From positions 62,001 to 126,000 of the forward strand of contig CANLNM010000006.1 in the NCBI GenBank assembly GCA_947492475.1: a DNA stretch of 64,000 bases. Direction: 5' to 3'. This DNA comes from an uncultured Paracoccaceae bacterium (lineage in GTDB: Bacteria > Pseudomonadota > Alphaproteobacteria > Rhodobacterales > Rhodobacteraceae). Each line of letters begins with the position of its first letter. The first letter of the stretch is position 1. This document shows positions 54,400 to 63,588 of this stretch, in pieces. Both the position numbers and the translations under genes were made by a program. Below the pieces are notes generated by a model, which ran no database searches, was not told where the DNA came from, and worked only from the letters and a program-made list of their open reading frames with translations.

Positions 54400-56077
54400 T
54401 TCGCAATCCTTTTCTGTTTCGATAAATGATGGCGGGCAGGGCTATTGCCAGCGCAAAGGGTACGAGCGCAGCTGCCGTTTGCATCAGGCCATAAACGCCA
54501 ATTGCCCGTCGATCCCCGCCCGAGGCCAGTGCCACCGCTTCGGTTGTGAGGGTTGATACACGCCCGCCGCCGACCAGCAGCGTCGCCAGATATTGCCCCA
54601 CCGACACCGCAATGCCCACGGCGATGGCCGTCAGGATCGGGGCCAGCATCATTGGCAATCGGATGTGCCAGAAAATCCGGCGCGGGGAGGATCCCAGCGC
54701 GGCGGCGACGATGGCGTTTCGGTTGTCCCATGCCTTGAACGGGTCCTGTAGGGACAGGCGCAAATATGGCAGCACAAACACCAGGTGGGTGAAAATCACC
54801 GGCCAGATGCCCATATCCGCGCCCAGATTGATCAGCAGGGTTTGCAGCCCCGGCAGAAACGCGGTTTGTGGGATCAATAACGGCAGATATAACAGCCACA
54901 TGCCGCGTTCCGTGACGGTCAGATTATGGCGTTGTTCGGTCTGCAAACAGCCCAATGTCAGCGCCAATCCAATCCCCGTGGCGACCAGTGCGATCCACGC
55001 TGTTGTGGCCAATGTGTCCAAACTGGCGGGGCCGTGACGTATCCAGGATCGCAGGGTCAGCTGCTGGGGCAATGCGTCGGGGAACGACCAGAACCCGGCA
55101 AAGGACCAGATCACCAGACCGGCCAATCCGGCGAAGACCACGATGGCTGAAATCGCGCCCAGTCCAAAACCGATGCCCCGCAAGGGACGATCCAGCATCT
55201 GGCGTCGACCCGCATAGGCCCAGCGTCGTCCGGCCAATCCCAATAGGATTTCGCCGATCCGCCACAGGATCAGCGCGCCGACAACCAGTCCCAGCTGGAT
55301 CAGTGACGCGGCGGCGGCCTGAAGACGAAACGCCAAGTCAGGATCGGCCATCCATTTGACGATTTGTACGGACAAAGGCGGCGGCGTGTTTGGCCCCAGG
55401 ATCACCGCCACATCCACCACCGACATAGAATAGGCCAGCACCACATAAACCGGCAGGCGGATTTGGTGATAAATCGCCGGGAACACGGTTTTAAGCCACG
55501 CGGTGATGCGCTGATACCCAGCGGATTGGGCCACGCGCATGCGCTGGGTTGCGTCCACTTGGCTGAGGGCGGCGAGGGTGATGAGCAGTAAAAACGGCAC
55601 TTCTTTGGCGATCAGACCGGCGGTCATGGTCAGGCCCAGCGGGTCCTGAACGATCAACCAGTCCACCGGGCGGTCCCATCCGGTGAGTGTGGGGCTGACC
55701 AACCGGGCGATCCAGCCGGATGGCGCAATCAGAAAGGCAAACCCAAATGCGGCGGCGGCGTGGGGCACGGATAACAGCGGCGACAGCAGTTTTTCGAGCA
55801 ATCGAAAGGCGCGTGTCCCCGACCAGCCTGCGGTGATCAGCACAACAATGATCAGTGATCCCAGCGTGGCAAAAAGGCCCGTTGTAACGCTGAGCTGGAT
55901 GGCGGGCCCGATGCCAGCCCAGTCAAACACGGCACGAAAAGGATCAAGCGATGGGCCACGCAGACCCGCGGCGGGCAGATGCCCAAAGGCAGGCAACACC
56001 GTGCCCCATAACCCGGCCACCACTGGCCCCAGCAGGGCCAGCAAGGTTAAAATCGGCAAAAGTGGTGGAAATTTCAT
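54392..56077 (-). CDS. Fused ABC permease, YnjC/ThiP-like (two permease domains)
   Basis: 561 residues with about twelve membrane helices. Two copies of the permease EAA-type loop are visible (AQSAGYQRITAWLKTVFPA in the first half and AAALGSSPRRIFWHIRLPM in the second), so one chain supplies both halves of the channel, as in ThiP, FbpB and YnjC. Overlaps the ATPase gene and follows the binding-protein gene by 34 bases. Confidence 0.92.
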   Translation of the reverse strand: MKFPPLLPILTLLALLGPVVAGLWGTVLPAFGHLPAAGLRGPSLDPFRAVFDWAGIGPAIQLSVTTGLFATLGSLIIVVLITAGWSGTRAFRLLEKLLSPLLSVPHAAAAFGFAFLIAPSGWIARLVSPTLTGWDRPVDWLIVQDPLGLTMTAGLIAKEVPFLLLITLAALSQVDATQRMRVAQSAGYQRITAWLKTVFPAIYHQIRLPVYVVLAYSMSVVDVAVILGPNTPPPLSVQIVKWMADPDLAFRLQAAAASLIQLGLVVGALILWRIGEILLGLAGRRWAYAGRRQMLDRPLRGIGFGLGAISAIVVFAGLAGLVIWSFAGFWSFPDALPQQLTLRSWIRHGPASLDTLATTAWIALVATGIGLALTLGCLQTEQRHNLTVTERGMWLLYLPLLIPQTAFLPGLQTLLINLGADMGIWPVIFTHLVFVLPYLRLSLQDPFKAWDNRNAIVAAALGSSPRRIFWHIRLPMMLAPILTAIAVGIAVSVGQYLATLLVGGGRVSTLTTEAVALASGGDRRAIGVYGLMQTAAALVPFALAIALPAIIYRNRKGLRNG

Positions 56078-56111
56078 AGCTTAATCGACCACTTTCGCCG
56101 GTAATATTAGC

Positions 56112-57311
56112 TTATTGTGCAACACCGTAGCGGTTTTGCCAATCTTGCGCGATGCGTGTCATCCAGCTGGGATGGGGTTCGGCTTGCGCCTGTCCCAGTT
56201 CAGCCGGTGTCAGCGTTGCGATGCCCAAATCCAGCGCGTCAAAGACGGCGCGTTCTTCGGCGGTGATCGCATCCATGTCCAACACGGTGCCATAGCCCAG
56301 CACGTTGGGGTCCTGGGCGCGGGCCTGTGCCTCGGGGGACATCAGGAAATTGGCCAGAACCATCGCGCCTGCTTTGGAACCCGAATTATAGGGGATCGCG
56401 ACAAAGGACGCGTTGCCGATGGTGCCTTTGTCCAACACGAATGTGCGCACGGTGTCGGGCAGTTCAAAGTTGTTGATCGCGGTGCTGGCGGCGCCGGGGC
56501 TAAAGGATGCGGCCAGATCGACTTCGTCATCTGAAATCAGCTGAAACTGGCGTTGGCCGGATTGCGGATATGCGCGGCCTTCGCGCCACAAAACCGGCGT
56601 CAATTGTTCCAGATAATCCCAAAGCGGGGCGGTCACGTCAGCATAGTTTTCATCCGTGGCGGGGGCCGCCAGCACAGATGGGTCATCTAACAGATCAACC
56701 AAGGCCTGTTTCAGGAATGTCGTGCCCAGAAAATCAGGTGGCTGTGGGAATGTGAACCGGCCCGGATTGGCCTGCGCCCATGCCAGAATGTCGTCCATTG
56801 ATCCCAAAGGTTCGGCCAGATCGGCGGTGTCGTGGATAAACACAACCTGCGCCATGGCCCAGGGCGCTTCGTACCCTTCGACGGGCACGGTAAAATCGGT
56901 CTGAACGGTTTTGCCATCCACATCAACCACATCCCAGTTGGGCAATTGTTCCGCAAAGGGACCAAACAGCAAATCTGCCTCTTTCATCGCGGCAAAGTTG
57001 GCCCCGTTAATCCAGATCATGTCAACGGCGCTGTCATCATGCTGGCCGGCCTCTTTTTCGGTCAAAACCCGTGTGACGGCATCCGCAGTTGAGGTCAGTT
57101 TTACATGTTCCAAGGTCACGCCGTAATCCTCGGCGATACGCGCACCGGCCCAAGCGATGAAATCATTGGTGGTCGTGGACCCGCCCCAAGCGTGCCAATA
57201 CACAGTTTGACCACGGGCTTCGGTCAGGACGGCGTCCCAATCGCTGGGGTCAATATCGGCCAACGCGGGCAGGGGCGCAATCAGCGCGGCGAGTACAGCA
57301 AGATGTTTCAT
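56112..57311 (-). CDS. ABC transporter substrate-binding protein, YnjB-like
   Basis: 399 residues. Signal peptide MKHLAVLAALIAPLPALA. The mature protein resembles family 1 binding proteins: QTVYWHAWGGSTTTNDFIAWAG, DMIWINGANFAAMKEADLLFGP, and VEGYEAPWAMAQVVFIHD. The GSTTTND segment is typical of YnjB. The substrate of the YnjBCD system has not been established. Its ATG overlaps the YnjF-like gene stop by four bases. Confidence 0.92.
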   Translation of the reverse strand: MKHLAVLAALIAPLPALADIDPSDWDAVLTEARGQTVYWHAWGGSTTTNDFIAWAGARIAEDYGVTLEHVKLTSTADAVTRVLTEKEAGQHDDSAVDMIWINGANFAAMKEADLLFGPFAEQLPNWDVVDVDGKTVQTDFTVPVEGYEAPWAMAQVVFIHDTADLAEPLGSMDDILAWAQANPGRFTFPQPPDFLGTTFLKQALVDLLDDPSVLAAPATDENYADVTAPLWDYLEQLTPVLWREGRAYPQSGQRQFQLISDDEVDLAASFSPGAASTAINNFELPDTVRTFVLDKGTIGNASFVAIPYNSGSKAGAMVLANFLMSPEAQARAQDPNVLGYGTVLDMDAITAEERAVFDALDLGIATLTPAELGQAQAEPHPSWMTRIAQDWQNRYGVAQ

Positions 57312-57931
57312 GAGGATCCTTGTTGGTCGTTAAAGAGGTGGAACGCGCCATATAGACGCAAAGTGGCGGTGACAAAGCAGGCCAAGCCAAACAGGACAGC
57401 CAGCGGGACAAAGGCACCGGGCCATAGGCAGAGGGCGACGAAAAACGCAATGGTTTCCGTGCCTTCTAGCAATCCGTTGGAATAATATAGCGATTTCACC
57501 CCTTGGGCGGATGTCGACATTTCGTGTTTTTCAGCCAGGATCGCATAGCCCAGAAAGGATGCGCCGTTGAAATAAAACGATGTCAGCAAAAACGCCCCAG
57601 CCGCGCCATTACTGGCCGGATCAAACAGGACAAAACCCAGCGGGATCGCCCCGTAAAACAGAAAATCACAGGTGATATCCAAATAGCCGCCAAAGTCGGT
57701 TTTTTGGGTCGCACGGGCGACGGCACCATCCAGCCCATCGGCCAGTCGCGACAGCAAAATCAGCGCCAAGGCCAGTCCAAACCAGCCCAACCAGATCGCC
57801 AAGGCCGCCAGCAGGCCCAAAACCAACCCGGCCAAGGTCACGCCATTAGCGGTGATCCCCATCTGGGCGATCTGGCGTCCCAGCCGGTTGAGCGGCGGGT
57901 CGATCAGTTTTCTGGCGGCGGCGTCTAACAT
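57308..57931 (-). CDS. CDP-alcohol phosphatidyltransferase family protein, YnjF-like
   Basis: 207 residues with about six membrane helices and the family active site LADGLDGAVARATQKTD followed by GGYLDITCD, supplying the DG-AR-G-D-D residues that bind CDP and metal. It swaps CMP of a CDP-linked lipid or alcohol for another alcohol. YnjF homologues accompany ynjBCD in E. coli, and the same linkage here suggests that the transported molecule feeds or derives from this reaction. Start at 57931, after CCGGAG. A GTG at 57955 is possible. Confidence 0.9.
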   Translation of the reverse strand: MLDAAARKLIDPPLNRLGRQIAQMGITANGVTLAGLVLGLLAALAIWLGWFGLALALILLSRLADGLDGAVARATQKTDFGGYLDITCDFLFYGAIPLGFVLFDPASNGAAGAFLLTSFYFNGASFLGYAILAEKHEMSTSAQGVKSLYYSNGLLEGTETIAFFVALCLWPGAFVPLAVLFGLACFVTATLRLYGAFHLFNDQQGSS

Positions 57932-57990
57932 GCGGGCTCCGGTTTCATTGCGCACCTATGTGGCCCAAGAAACCACGTTGGTCTATCGAC

Positions 57991-58008
57991 ATGACAGGAA
58001 TGTGACAT
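57991..58008 (-). promoter_or_regulatory. PHO-box-like site upstream of YnjF-YnjBCD-like operon
   Basis: On the minus strand ATGTCAC-ATTC-CTGTCAT gives two 7-base repeats 11 bases apart, close to the PhoB pattern CTGTCAT-N4-CTGTCAC/T. It ends 60 bases before the first start codon. Because ATGACAG at 57991 also pairs with CTGTCAT at 58010-58016, a plain inverted repeat is an alternative reading. Confidence 0.5.
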
Positions 58009-58028
58009 GCTGTCATTATCGGTGTGAC

Positions 58029-58057
58029 CATTGGGCCGGATCATGCCTGGCCCAATG
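58029..58057. repeat. Hairpin CATTGGGCC/GGCCCAATG between ynjF-like and PepSY genes
   Basis: Nine-base perfect arms at 58029-58037 and 58049-58057 with an 11-base loop. It lies 13 bases past the PepSY gene stop in that gene's direction, but without a T-run. Likely a transcript-end hairpin. Confidence 0.5.
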
Positions 58058-58069
58058 ATGTGGTGACTG

Positions 58070-59374
58070 TTAGGGGTTTTCTGATCGGAACCAACCCAAG
58101 CGGCTAAAGATCAGCCAATCTAGCAACAGCGCGGCGATCAGGGATGCGGCCACCAATGGGAACAGCAGCGACACAAAAATGATCAACACGATCATACCCG
58201 ATCCCAAGGCCCGGTCCGGCGCATTTGGCACCCCCAGCCGACCCGCGGGGCGGCGTTTCCACCATGCCACGAATCCGGTGATTGACAGGAACAATGCCGC
58301 CAAAGCCGCCAATGTGTTCACCACCAGATTGAGCGGTCCGTAGAGTTCGCCTTGGTGCAGGGAAATGCCCAGCGAAACGGCCTTGGCCAAAACAGGGTTC
58401 TGGTCAAAGTCATGCCGCATCAGAACGTCACCGGAATATTGATCCACGATCAGTTCGGATTGCTCATACCGATCCCGGCTGGCCGAACGGACCCAAAACG
58501 CGGCCGCTTCGTCGCGCGGCGGGCGCATTTCATAGGGCGACACCAACCCTTGGGCTTGGGCCGTGGCGATCACATCCGCAAAGGCAATGGGCGTGCCTTG
58601 GGACGTGGTTGATCCGGGCACATCCCGCGAAAACCGCAGCGATCCGGATTTTTGATCGGTTTGTTCCTGCACATAGGACAGCCCCCCGCCCCAGACATCC
58701 GTCCAAGGCAGGCCGGAAATCAGGATGGGCACCACAACAATCGTCGCCATAAAACCAACGAACAGATGGGTTTCGCGCCACCATGCGCGACCCTCGCCTT
58801 TGGCCAGGCTAACGGCTTGGGTCAGGGTGCGTTGACCACGGGGCCACCACAGATAGACGCCGGTGATAAACATCACGATGGCCCAATGGGCGGCCAATTC
58901 GACAAATTTGGTGCCGGTTTTGCCCAACAGCAATTCGCCATGGAATTTTTTCAGCATCCGCATCGCCATGCGGTCGCGTTCAACGGACCCCAGAACGTCC
59001 CCCGTATAGGGATCGACCCACGCATAAGATCGTACACGATCTGCGTCGTTAAATTCGATCATCGCGGATCGGGTTGGGTCGCCGTAAACGGTGATGCCCC
59101 GCAGACGGGTGACGCCCAGTTCACCGTCTACCGCCGCCACTAGGGTTTCCAGCGGCAGCACCGTTTCGCCCACGGGTACGTTCATTTGGTCGGCATAAAG
59201 CCAGGCTTCGATCTGGGGTTTATATAGGTAAATCCCCCCGGTGATGGCCAACATGGCCATAAAAGGCAGCACATAAAGAGAAGCGAGGAAATGCCATTTC
59301 CACACCATACGATAGAGGGCCCCGCCGGTCGCTTTTTGCGACGCAGCAACGCCCGATACAGTTGCATCGGTCAT
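58070..59374 (-). CDS. PepSY-associated membrane protein
   Basis: 434 residues. Four main membrane helices: about 30-50 (SLYVLPFMAMLAITGGIYLY), 160-175, 215-232 and 350-372, plus a hydrophobic C terminus. PepSY-type segments are YAWVDPYTGDVLGSVER and LIVDQYSGDVLMRHDF. Conserved His in WKWHF, KFHGELLLG and LHQGELYG fit heme or metal binding. Such proteins act as membrane ferric or cupric reductase-like partners, often near siderophore receptors, but none is here. Downstream of the small Cys/His protein. Confidence 0.88.
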   Translation of the reverse strand: MTDATVSGVAASQKATGGALYRMVWKWHFLASLYVLPFMAMLAITGGIYLYKPQIEAWLYADQMNVPVGETVLPLETLVAAVDGELGVTRLRGITVYGDPTRSAMIEFNDADRVRSYAWVDPYTGDVLGSVERDRMAMRMLKKFHGELLLGKTGTKFVELAAHWAIVMFITGVYLWWPRGQRTLTQAVSLAKGEGRAWWRETHLFVGFMATIVVVPILISGLPWTDVWGGGLSYVQEQTDQKSGSLRFSRDVPGSTTSQGTPIAFADVIATAQAQGLVSPYEMRPPRDEAAAFWVRSASRDRYEQSELIVDQYSGDVLMRHDFDQNPVLAKAVSLGISLHQGELYGPLNLVVNTLAALAALFLSITGFVAWWKRRPAGRLGVPNAPDRALGSGMIVLIIFVSLLFPLVAASLIAALLLDWLIFSRLGWFRSENP

Positions 59375-59410
59375 AAAATAATCCTGTGATTTGATTTGAA
59401 AATTAAGGTG

Positions 59411-59803
59411 TCAAATCACAGCAGGGGGCGCACGAGAGGGCAGGATATGGGACAATCGATCCCGATCCGCCGCATCGTGAACAACAATCGTAAACGGCCG
59501 CGCATAATCACGCGCCAAGGCCTGCCAATGGGGGTCGGGCAGGGCCTGCGCGATGACAAGATCGGCCAAAACACAATGTTCGGATTTGTGTTCTTGGGAC
59601 TCAATCGGGGTGCCGTTTGCATCCAGCGTCAGGATGATAATTTCCGCCCCGGTACAGATCGCCACGGTTTGAATACCCGGGATCACATGGACCAAAATTG
59701 CGGACATGCGGGGCGCAAGCAATCCCAAAACAACCAGACAAACCAACAGCGCCCGCAGGGGGCCCCGGAGGATTTGGCTAGGGTTGAGGCGGGATAACAA
59801 CAT
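59411..59803 (-). CDS. Small hypothetical secreted/anchored protein with His/Cys motif (DUF2946-like)
   Basis: 130 residues. N-terminal hydrophobic segment (about 18-38, ALLVCLVVLGLLAPRMSAIL), a lone Cys in VAICTGAEI, and a later EHKSEHCVLADL motif that looks metal-binding. This resembles DUF2946 proteins, which occur with copper or PepSY genes, although the usual CPLC spacing is altered. Precedes the PepSY gene by 36 bases and is probably co-transcribed. Confidence 0.65.
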   Translation of the reverse strand: MLLSRLNPSQILRGPLRALLVCLVVLGLLAPRMSAILVHVIPGIQTVAICTGAEIIILTLDANGTPIESQEHKSEHCVLADLVIAQALPDPHWQALARDYARPFTIVVHDAADRDRLSHILPSRAPPAVI

Positions 59804-59856
59804 GTATGAACGGCTCCTTAAGGGTGTTTAACCTTAGGGGGGCCTCAGAATAAACC

Positions 59857-59892
59857 GGAAAACAAAAGGGCGCACAGTTTCCTGCACGCCCT
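59857..59892 (-). terminator. Rho-independent terminator of the ABC operon
   Basis: Read on the minus strand, AGGGCG and CGCCCT (plus 59867-59892) enclose a further GCAG/CTGT-type helix with a GAAA loop, followed by TTTGTTTT. It lies 20 bases past the stop of the binding-protein gene. Confidence 0.88.
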
Positions 59893-59912
59893 ATGACTTG
59901 ATCAGATAGGTA

Positions 59913-60914
59913 TTATTCGCTCAGCGCGGCATCCGTGATGGCATGTGTCCATGCGCCTTCTGGGGTGGCGGTGATCACAGGATCGGACCCACCGGCCAGC
60001 AATGTAGCGACGGTGCGATCAAAGTCGGCTTCGTCCAATGCGCCGTTTGATCCCATGGTCAGTTTGGCGATTTCGGCCATCATGCGGATCTGATGAGCTT
60101 CGGTTTGGGCGCCGGTTTCGTCATAATCCAGAATGATTTCAGCCGCTTCGCCCGGGTTTTCTTCGGCCCATTTCCAGCCTTCCATAGAGGCACGCACAAA
60201 GCGCACCATTTTGTCGGCAAATGCCGGATCGTCCAGATTTTCCTCTAGCACGTAAATGCCGTCTTCCAATGTGGCGACGCCCTGATCTTCGTATTTGAAG
60301 GTGATCAATTCGTCCTCGGATACGCCTGCATCCAGAACCTGACCGTATTCATTATAGGTCATCGTCGAAATGCAATCGGCCTGACGTTGCAGCAGTGGAT
60401 CAACGTTAAAGCCCTGTTTCAGAACCGTAATCCCGTCTTCGCCACCTTCGGTTGGAATGCCAACCTGGCTCATCCAGCTGAGGAACGGATATTCGTTGCC
60501 AAAGAACCAAACGCCGATGGTTTTGCCGCGGAAATCCTCAACGGATTCAATGCCGGTATCGCGCCAGCAGGTCAGCATCAGCCCGGATGTTTTGAACGGC
60601 TGTGCGATGTTCACCACCGGCAGACCCTTTTCACGGGCGGCCAGGGCGGATGGCATCCAGTTCAGCATGGCATCCGCGCCACCACCGGCCAGAACTTGGG
60701 GTGGAGCGATGTCAGGTCCACCGGGCAGGATGGTAACATTCAGGCCCTCGGCTTCGTAGAAACCTTGTTCCAGTGCCACGTAATATCCCGCAAACTGAGC
60801 TTGGGTAACCCATTGCAATTGCAGCGTTACATCATCATCCGCCAGTGCTGGCATGGCCAGTCCTGCGGTCAAACCCAGTGCCGCTGTTGTCGCGATCAAT
60901 GTCTTTTTCATCAT
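59913..60914 (-). CDS. NMT1/SsuA-type ABC substrate-binding protein (pyrimidine-related)
   Basis: 333 residues with a signal peptide (LGLTAGLAMPALADD). The NMT1/THI5-like fold appears in LQWVTQAQFAGYYVALEQGFYEAEGLNV and GKTIGVWFFGNEYPFLSWM. Encoded after two permeases and an ATPase, all downstream of hydA, so a pyrimidine base or its degradation product is the likely cargo. GGAGG stands four bases before the first ATG; a second ATG follows directly. Terminator downstream. Confidence 0.92.
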   Translation of the reverse strand: MMKKTLIATTAALGLTAGLAMPALADDDVTLQLQWVTQAQFAGYYVALEQGFYEAEGLNVTILPGGPDIAPPQVLAGGGADAMLNWMPSALAAREKGLPVVNIAQPFKTSGLMLTCWRDTGIESVEDFRGKTIGVWFFGNEYPFLSWMSQVGIPTEGGEDGITVLKQGFNVDPLLQRQADCISTMTYNEYGQVLDAGVSEDELITFKYEDQGVATLEDGIYVLEENLDDPAFADKMVRFVRASMEGWKWAEENPGEAAEIILDYDETGAQTEAHQIRMMAEIAKLTMGSNGALDEADFDRTVATLLAGGSDPVITATPEGAWTHAITDAALSE

Positions 60915-60967
60915 AGTTCCTCCGTGTTGTCGTTATGCCGGATTTTCCCGGTCATTATATGATTTCG

Positions 60968-61813
60968 TTAGCGTCGGTGAGAAGGATGCCAGAAAGTGAT
61001 CCGTCCTTCGATCCATGCCATAACCCCATAAAACGCGGACCCCGCCAATGCGGCAACCACGATTTCTGCCCAGACCATATCCAATGCAAGCTGCCCAACC
61101 GAGGTTGAAATGCGAAATCCCATCCCCAAAGTGGGCGATCCGAAAAATTCAGCCACAATCGCACCGATCAGCGCCAATGTTGTTGAAATTTTCAGCCCAT
61201 TGAAAACAAAGGGCATCGCAGCGGGCAGGCGCAATTTAAACAAGGTCTGCCAATAGGATGCGCCATAGGTGCGCATCAGGTCGCGCTGCATGCCAGATGT
61301 GTCACGCAGACCGGCGACGGTGTTAACCAAGACTGGAAAAAACACCATAACCACCACGACGGCAGCTTTGGATTGCCAGTTAAACCCGTACCACATCACC
61401 AGAATGGGGGCCGTGCCGACAATGGGCAATGCGGCCATGAAATTACCCACAGGCAGCAGGCCGCGCCGCAAAAAATCGTATTTATCAGCGATGATCGCGG
61501 TCAGAAACGCGGCGATACAGCCGATGACATAGCCGCTCAGCGCACCTTTGACGAAGGTCTGATTGAAATCCGCCCATAGGATCGACAGGTTTGCCTCAAA
61601 CGTAGTGGCGATATGGGTGGGGGCCGGTAGAATGACCAGCGGCACATCCAGCCCTTTGACGATCAATTCCCACATCACGATCAGTGTCAGGCCAAAAATG
61701 GCAGGGATCGCGATTTTGACGGCGGGCAGATGTGCGGCCGGGCCATTGGCCAGTTGCACATTCAGCCACCACATGGCGATCCACAGGGCAAAGGCGGTGA
61801 AAACAAGGATCAT
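60968..61813 (-). CDS. ABC transporter permease (SsuC/TauC-like)
   Basis: 281 residues, about six membrane helices. Permease loop YGASYWQTLFKLRLPAAMPFVFNGLK contacts the ATPase. LVILPAPTHIATTFEAN is the typical nitrate/taurine-family entry segment. Overlaps the upstream permease gene by four bases (ATGA). Together they form a heterodimeric channel for the putative pyrimidine transporter. Confidence 0.93.
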   Translation of the reverse strand: MILVFTAFALWIAMWWLNVQLANGPAAHLPAVKIAIPAIFGLTLIVMWELIVKGLDVPLVILPAPTHIATTFEANLSILWADFNQTFVKGALSGYVIGCIAAFLTAIIADKYDFLRRGLLPVGNFMAALPIVGTAPILVMWYGFNWQSKAAVVVVMVFFPVLVNTVAGLRDTSGMQRDLMRTYGASYWQTLFKLRLPAAMPFVFNGLKISTTLALIGAIVAEFFGSPTLGMGFRISTSVGQLALDMVWAEIVVAALAGSAFYGVMAWIEGRITFWHPSHRR

Positions 61814-62763
61814 GATTGAACCCCCATACGCCGCAACGTGCGCCGTTCCAGCCAGCCGATCAATCCGACCATGCCCGCCGCAACCAGCGCCGCCATAAAC
61901 AGAGCCGACCAGATCTGGACGGTTTGCCCGTAATAGGACCCGGCCAGCATCCGCGCACCCAGTCCGCGCACGGCACCGGTGGGCAATTCGCCAACAATCG
62001 CGCCGACCAGACTGGCGGCCATGGCGATCTTCATCGAGGTGAACAGATACGGCACCGAAGACGGCAGCCGCAGCATCCAGAACGATTGAGATTTCGACGC
62101 ATTATACGTGCGCAGCAGGTCCAATTGCATGTGATCCGGGCTGCGCAACCCTTTGACCATGCCAACGACCACCGGGAAAAACGACAGATAGGCGGATATG
62201 ATCGCCTTGGGCAGAATGCCCTGCACGCCAATTGAATACAGAACCACAATGATCATCGGTGCGATGGCGATGATTGGGATGGTCTGGCTGACAATCGCCC
62301 AAGGCATCACAGACATGTCCATGGCTTTGGAATGGACAATCCCGACGGCCAAAATCACGCCCAGCCCCGCCCCGATGGCAAAGCCCAGCAAGGTCGCGGA
62401 TAGGGTGATGCCTGCGTGATAAAACAGGCCGCGATTGGACAATGTGCCGGATCGCACGATGCCGCGTCGCCCAAACAGCTCTTCTCCGAAGGTGCTGTCC
62501 CACATTTCAACCACCACCTGATGCGGAGCAGGCAGGCGCGCGCGTTCAACGGACCAGGATGCGCCCAATTCGCCAGTATTGGCAAAGACCATGCCAATCG
62601 CGCCTGCGTCCCTGCGTTCCACAGCGGTTTCGGGATAAACAACAGCACCGGTACGTTCGGCGGTTGTCAGAACTTCGCGGATATTCATCGGCACGCAGGC
62701 GATGTACCAAATCGCGGCGATGGCGGCGATCACGGTCAGAACGGGGACAATGGTCTGTTTCAT
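61810..62763 (-). CDS. ABC transporter permease (second subunit)
   Basis: 317 residues. After an N-terminal helix there is a periplasmic insert of about 90 residues (ERTGAVVYPETAVERRDAGAIG, RGIVRSGTLSNRGLFYH) before the permease core with YNASKSQSFWMLRLPSSVPYLF. The insert is larger than in ordinary SsuC permeases. Placed between the ATPase gene (33 bases) and the partner permease. Confidence 0.92.
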   Translation of the reverse strand: MKQTIVPVLTVIAAIAAIWYIACVPMNIREVLTTAERTGAVVYPETAVERRDAGAIGMVFANTGELGASWSVERARLPAPHQVVVEMWDSTFGEELFGRRGIVRSGTLSNRGLFYHAGITLSATLLGFAIGAGLGVILAVGIVHSKAMDMSVMPWAIVSQTIPIIAIAPMIIVVLYSIGVQGILPKAIISAYLSFFPVVVGMVKGLRSPDHMQLDLLRTYNASKSQSFWMLRLPSSVPYLFTSMKIAMAASLVGAIVGELPTGAVRGLGARMLAGSYYGQTVQIWSALFMAALVAAGMVGLIGWLERRTLRRMGVQS

Positions 62764-62796
62764 GCCAGCCCCCGCATGTGGATAAATTGGATCGGG

Positions 62797-63576
62797 TCAA
62801 TCATCGGCATGCCCCGCGCGCAGGCCTTCGCGGACGCGATGGGCCACATCGATAAATTCCTGTGAATCGCGGATATCGAGCGGGCGTTCCTTGGGCAACG
62901 GGCTGTGGATGACGTCAGTGATCCGACCGGGGCGCGGAGACATGACAACGATTTTGGTCGACAGATAGACTGCCTCAGGGATGGAATGGGTGACAAAGCC
63001 GATGGTTTTGTTGGTCCGCGCCCAGAGCTGCAACAATTGTTCGTTCAGATGGTCGCGGACAATTTCATCCAGCGCCCCAAATGGTTCATCCATCAACAGG
63101 ATATCCGCATCAAAGGCCAGCGCGCGCGCAATAGACGCACGTTGCTGCATCCCGCCGGACAATTGCCACGGGAATTTTTTGCCAAATCCGGCCAGATCAA
63201 CCAGTTCCAGCACTTTTTCGACGCGGGTGTTTTGTTCGGCCTTGTCGAACCCCATGATTTCCAGCGGCAGTTTGATATTGCCCGCAATTGTGCGCCATGG
63301 ATACAAGCCCGCGGCCTGAAATACATAGCCATAGGCGCGTTTGCGGCGCGCTTCGTCCGGGGTCATGCCATTGACGAACAGGTCACCGCCGGTCGGGGTC
63401 TCTAGCCCCGCGATGCAGCGCAGAAACGTGGTTTTCCCGCAGCCAGACGGCCCGATAAAGGACACAAAATCCCCTTCGTCAATGTCTAGATTCACATCTT
63501 TGAGCGCATGGATCGGACCGTCATTGGTGTGAAAGGTCAGATCAAGATTGCTGGCTTTGATCACTGCGTTGCTCAT
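62797..63576 (-). CDS. ABC transporter ATP-binding protein (SsuB/TauB-like)
   Basis: 259 residues from the ATG at 63576, with GAGGAAC upstream. Walker A IGPSGCGKTTFLRC, Q-loop VFQAAGLYPWRT, signature LSGGMQQRASIARAL, Walker B ILLMDEPFGALDEIV, and His in FVTHSIPEAV. Nitrate/sulfonate-type ATPase. Located 63 bases after hydA, with a hairpin between. Confidence 0.94.
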   Translation of the reverse strand: MSNAVIKASNLDLTFHTNDGPIHALKDVNLDIDEGDFVSFIGPSGCGKTTFLRCIAGLETPTGGDLFVNGMTPDEARRKRAYGYVFQAAGLYPWRTIAGNIKLPLEIMGFDKAEQNTRVEKVLELVDLAGFGKKFPWQLSGGMQQRASIARALAFDADILLMDEPFGALDEIVRDHLNEQLLQLWARTNKTIGFVTHSIPEAVYLSTKIVVMSPRPGRITDVIHSPLPKERPLDIRDSQEFIDVAHRVREGLRAGHADD

Positions 63577-63588
63577 TTTGTTCCTCAT

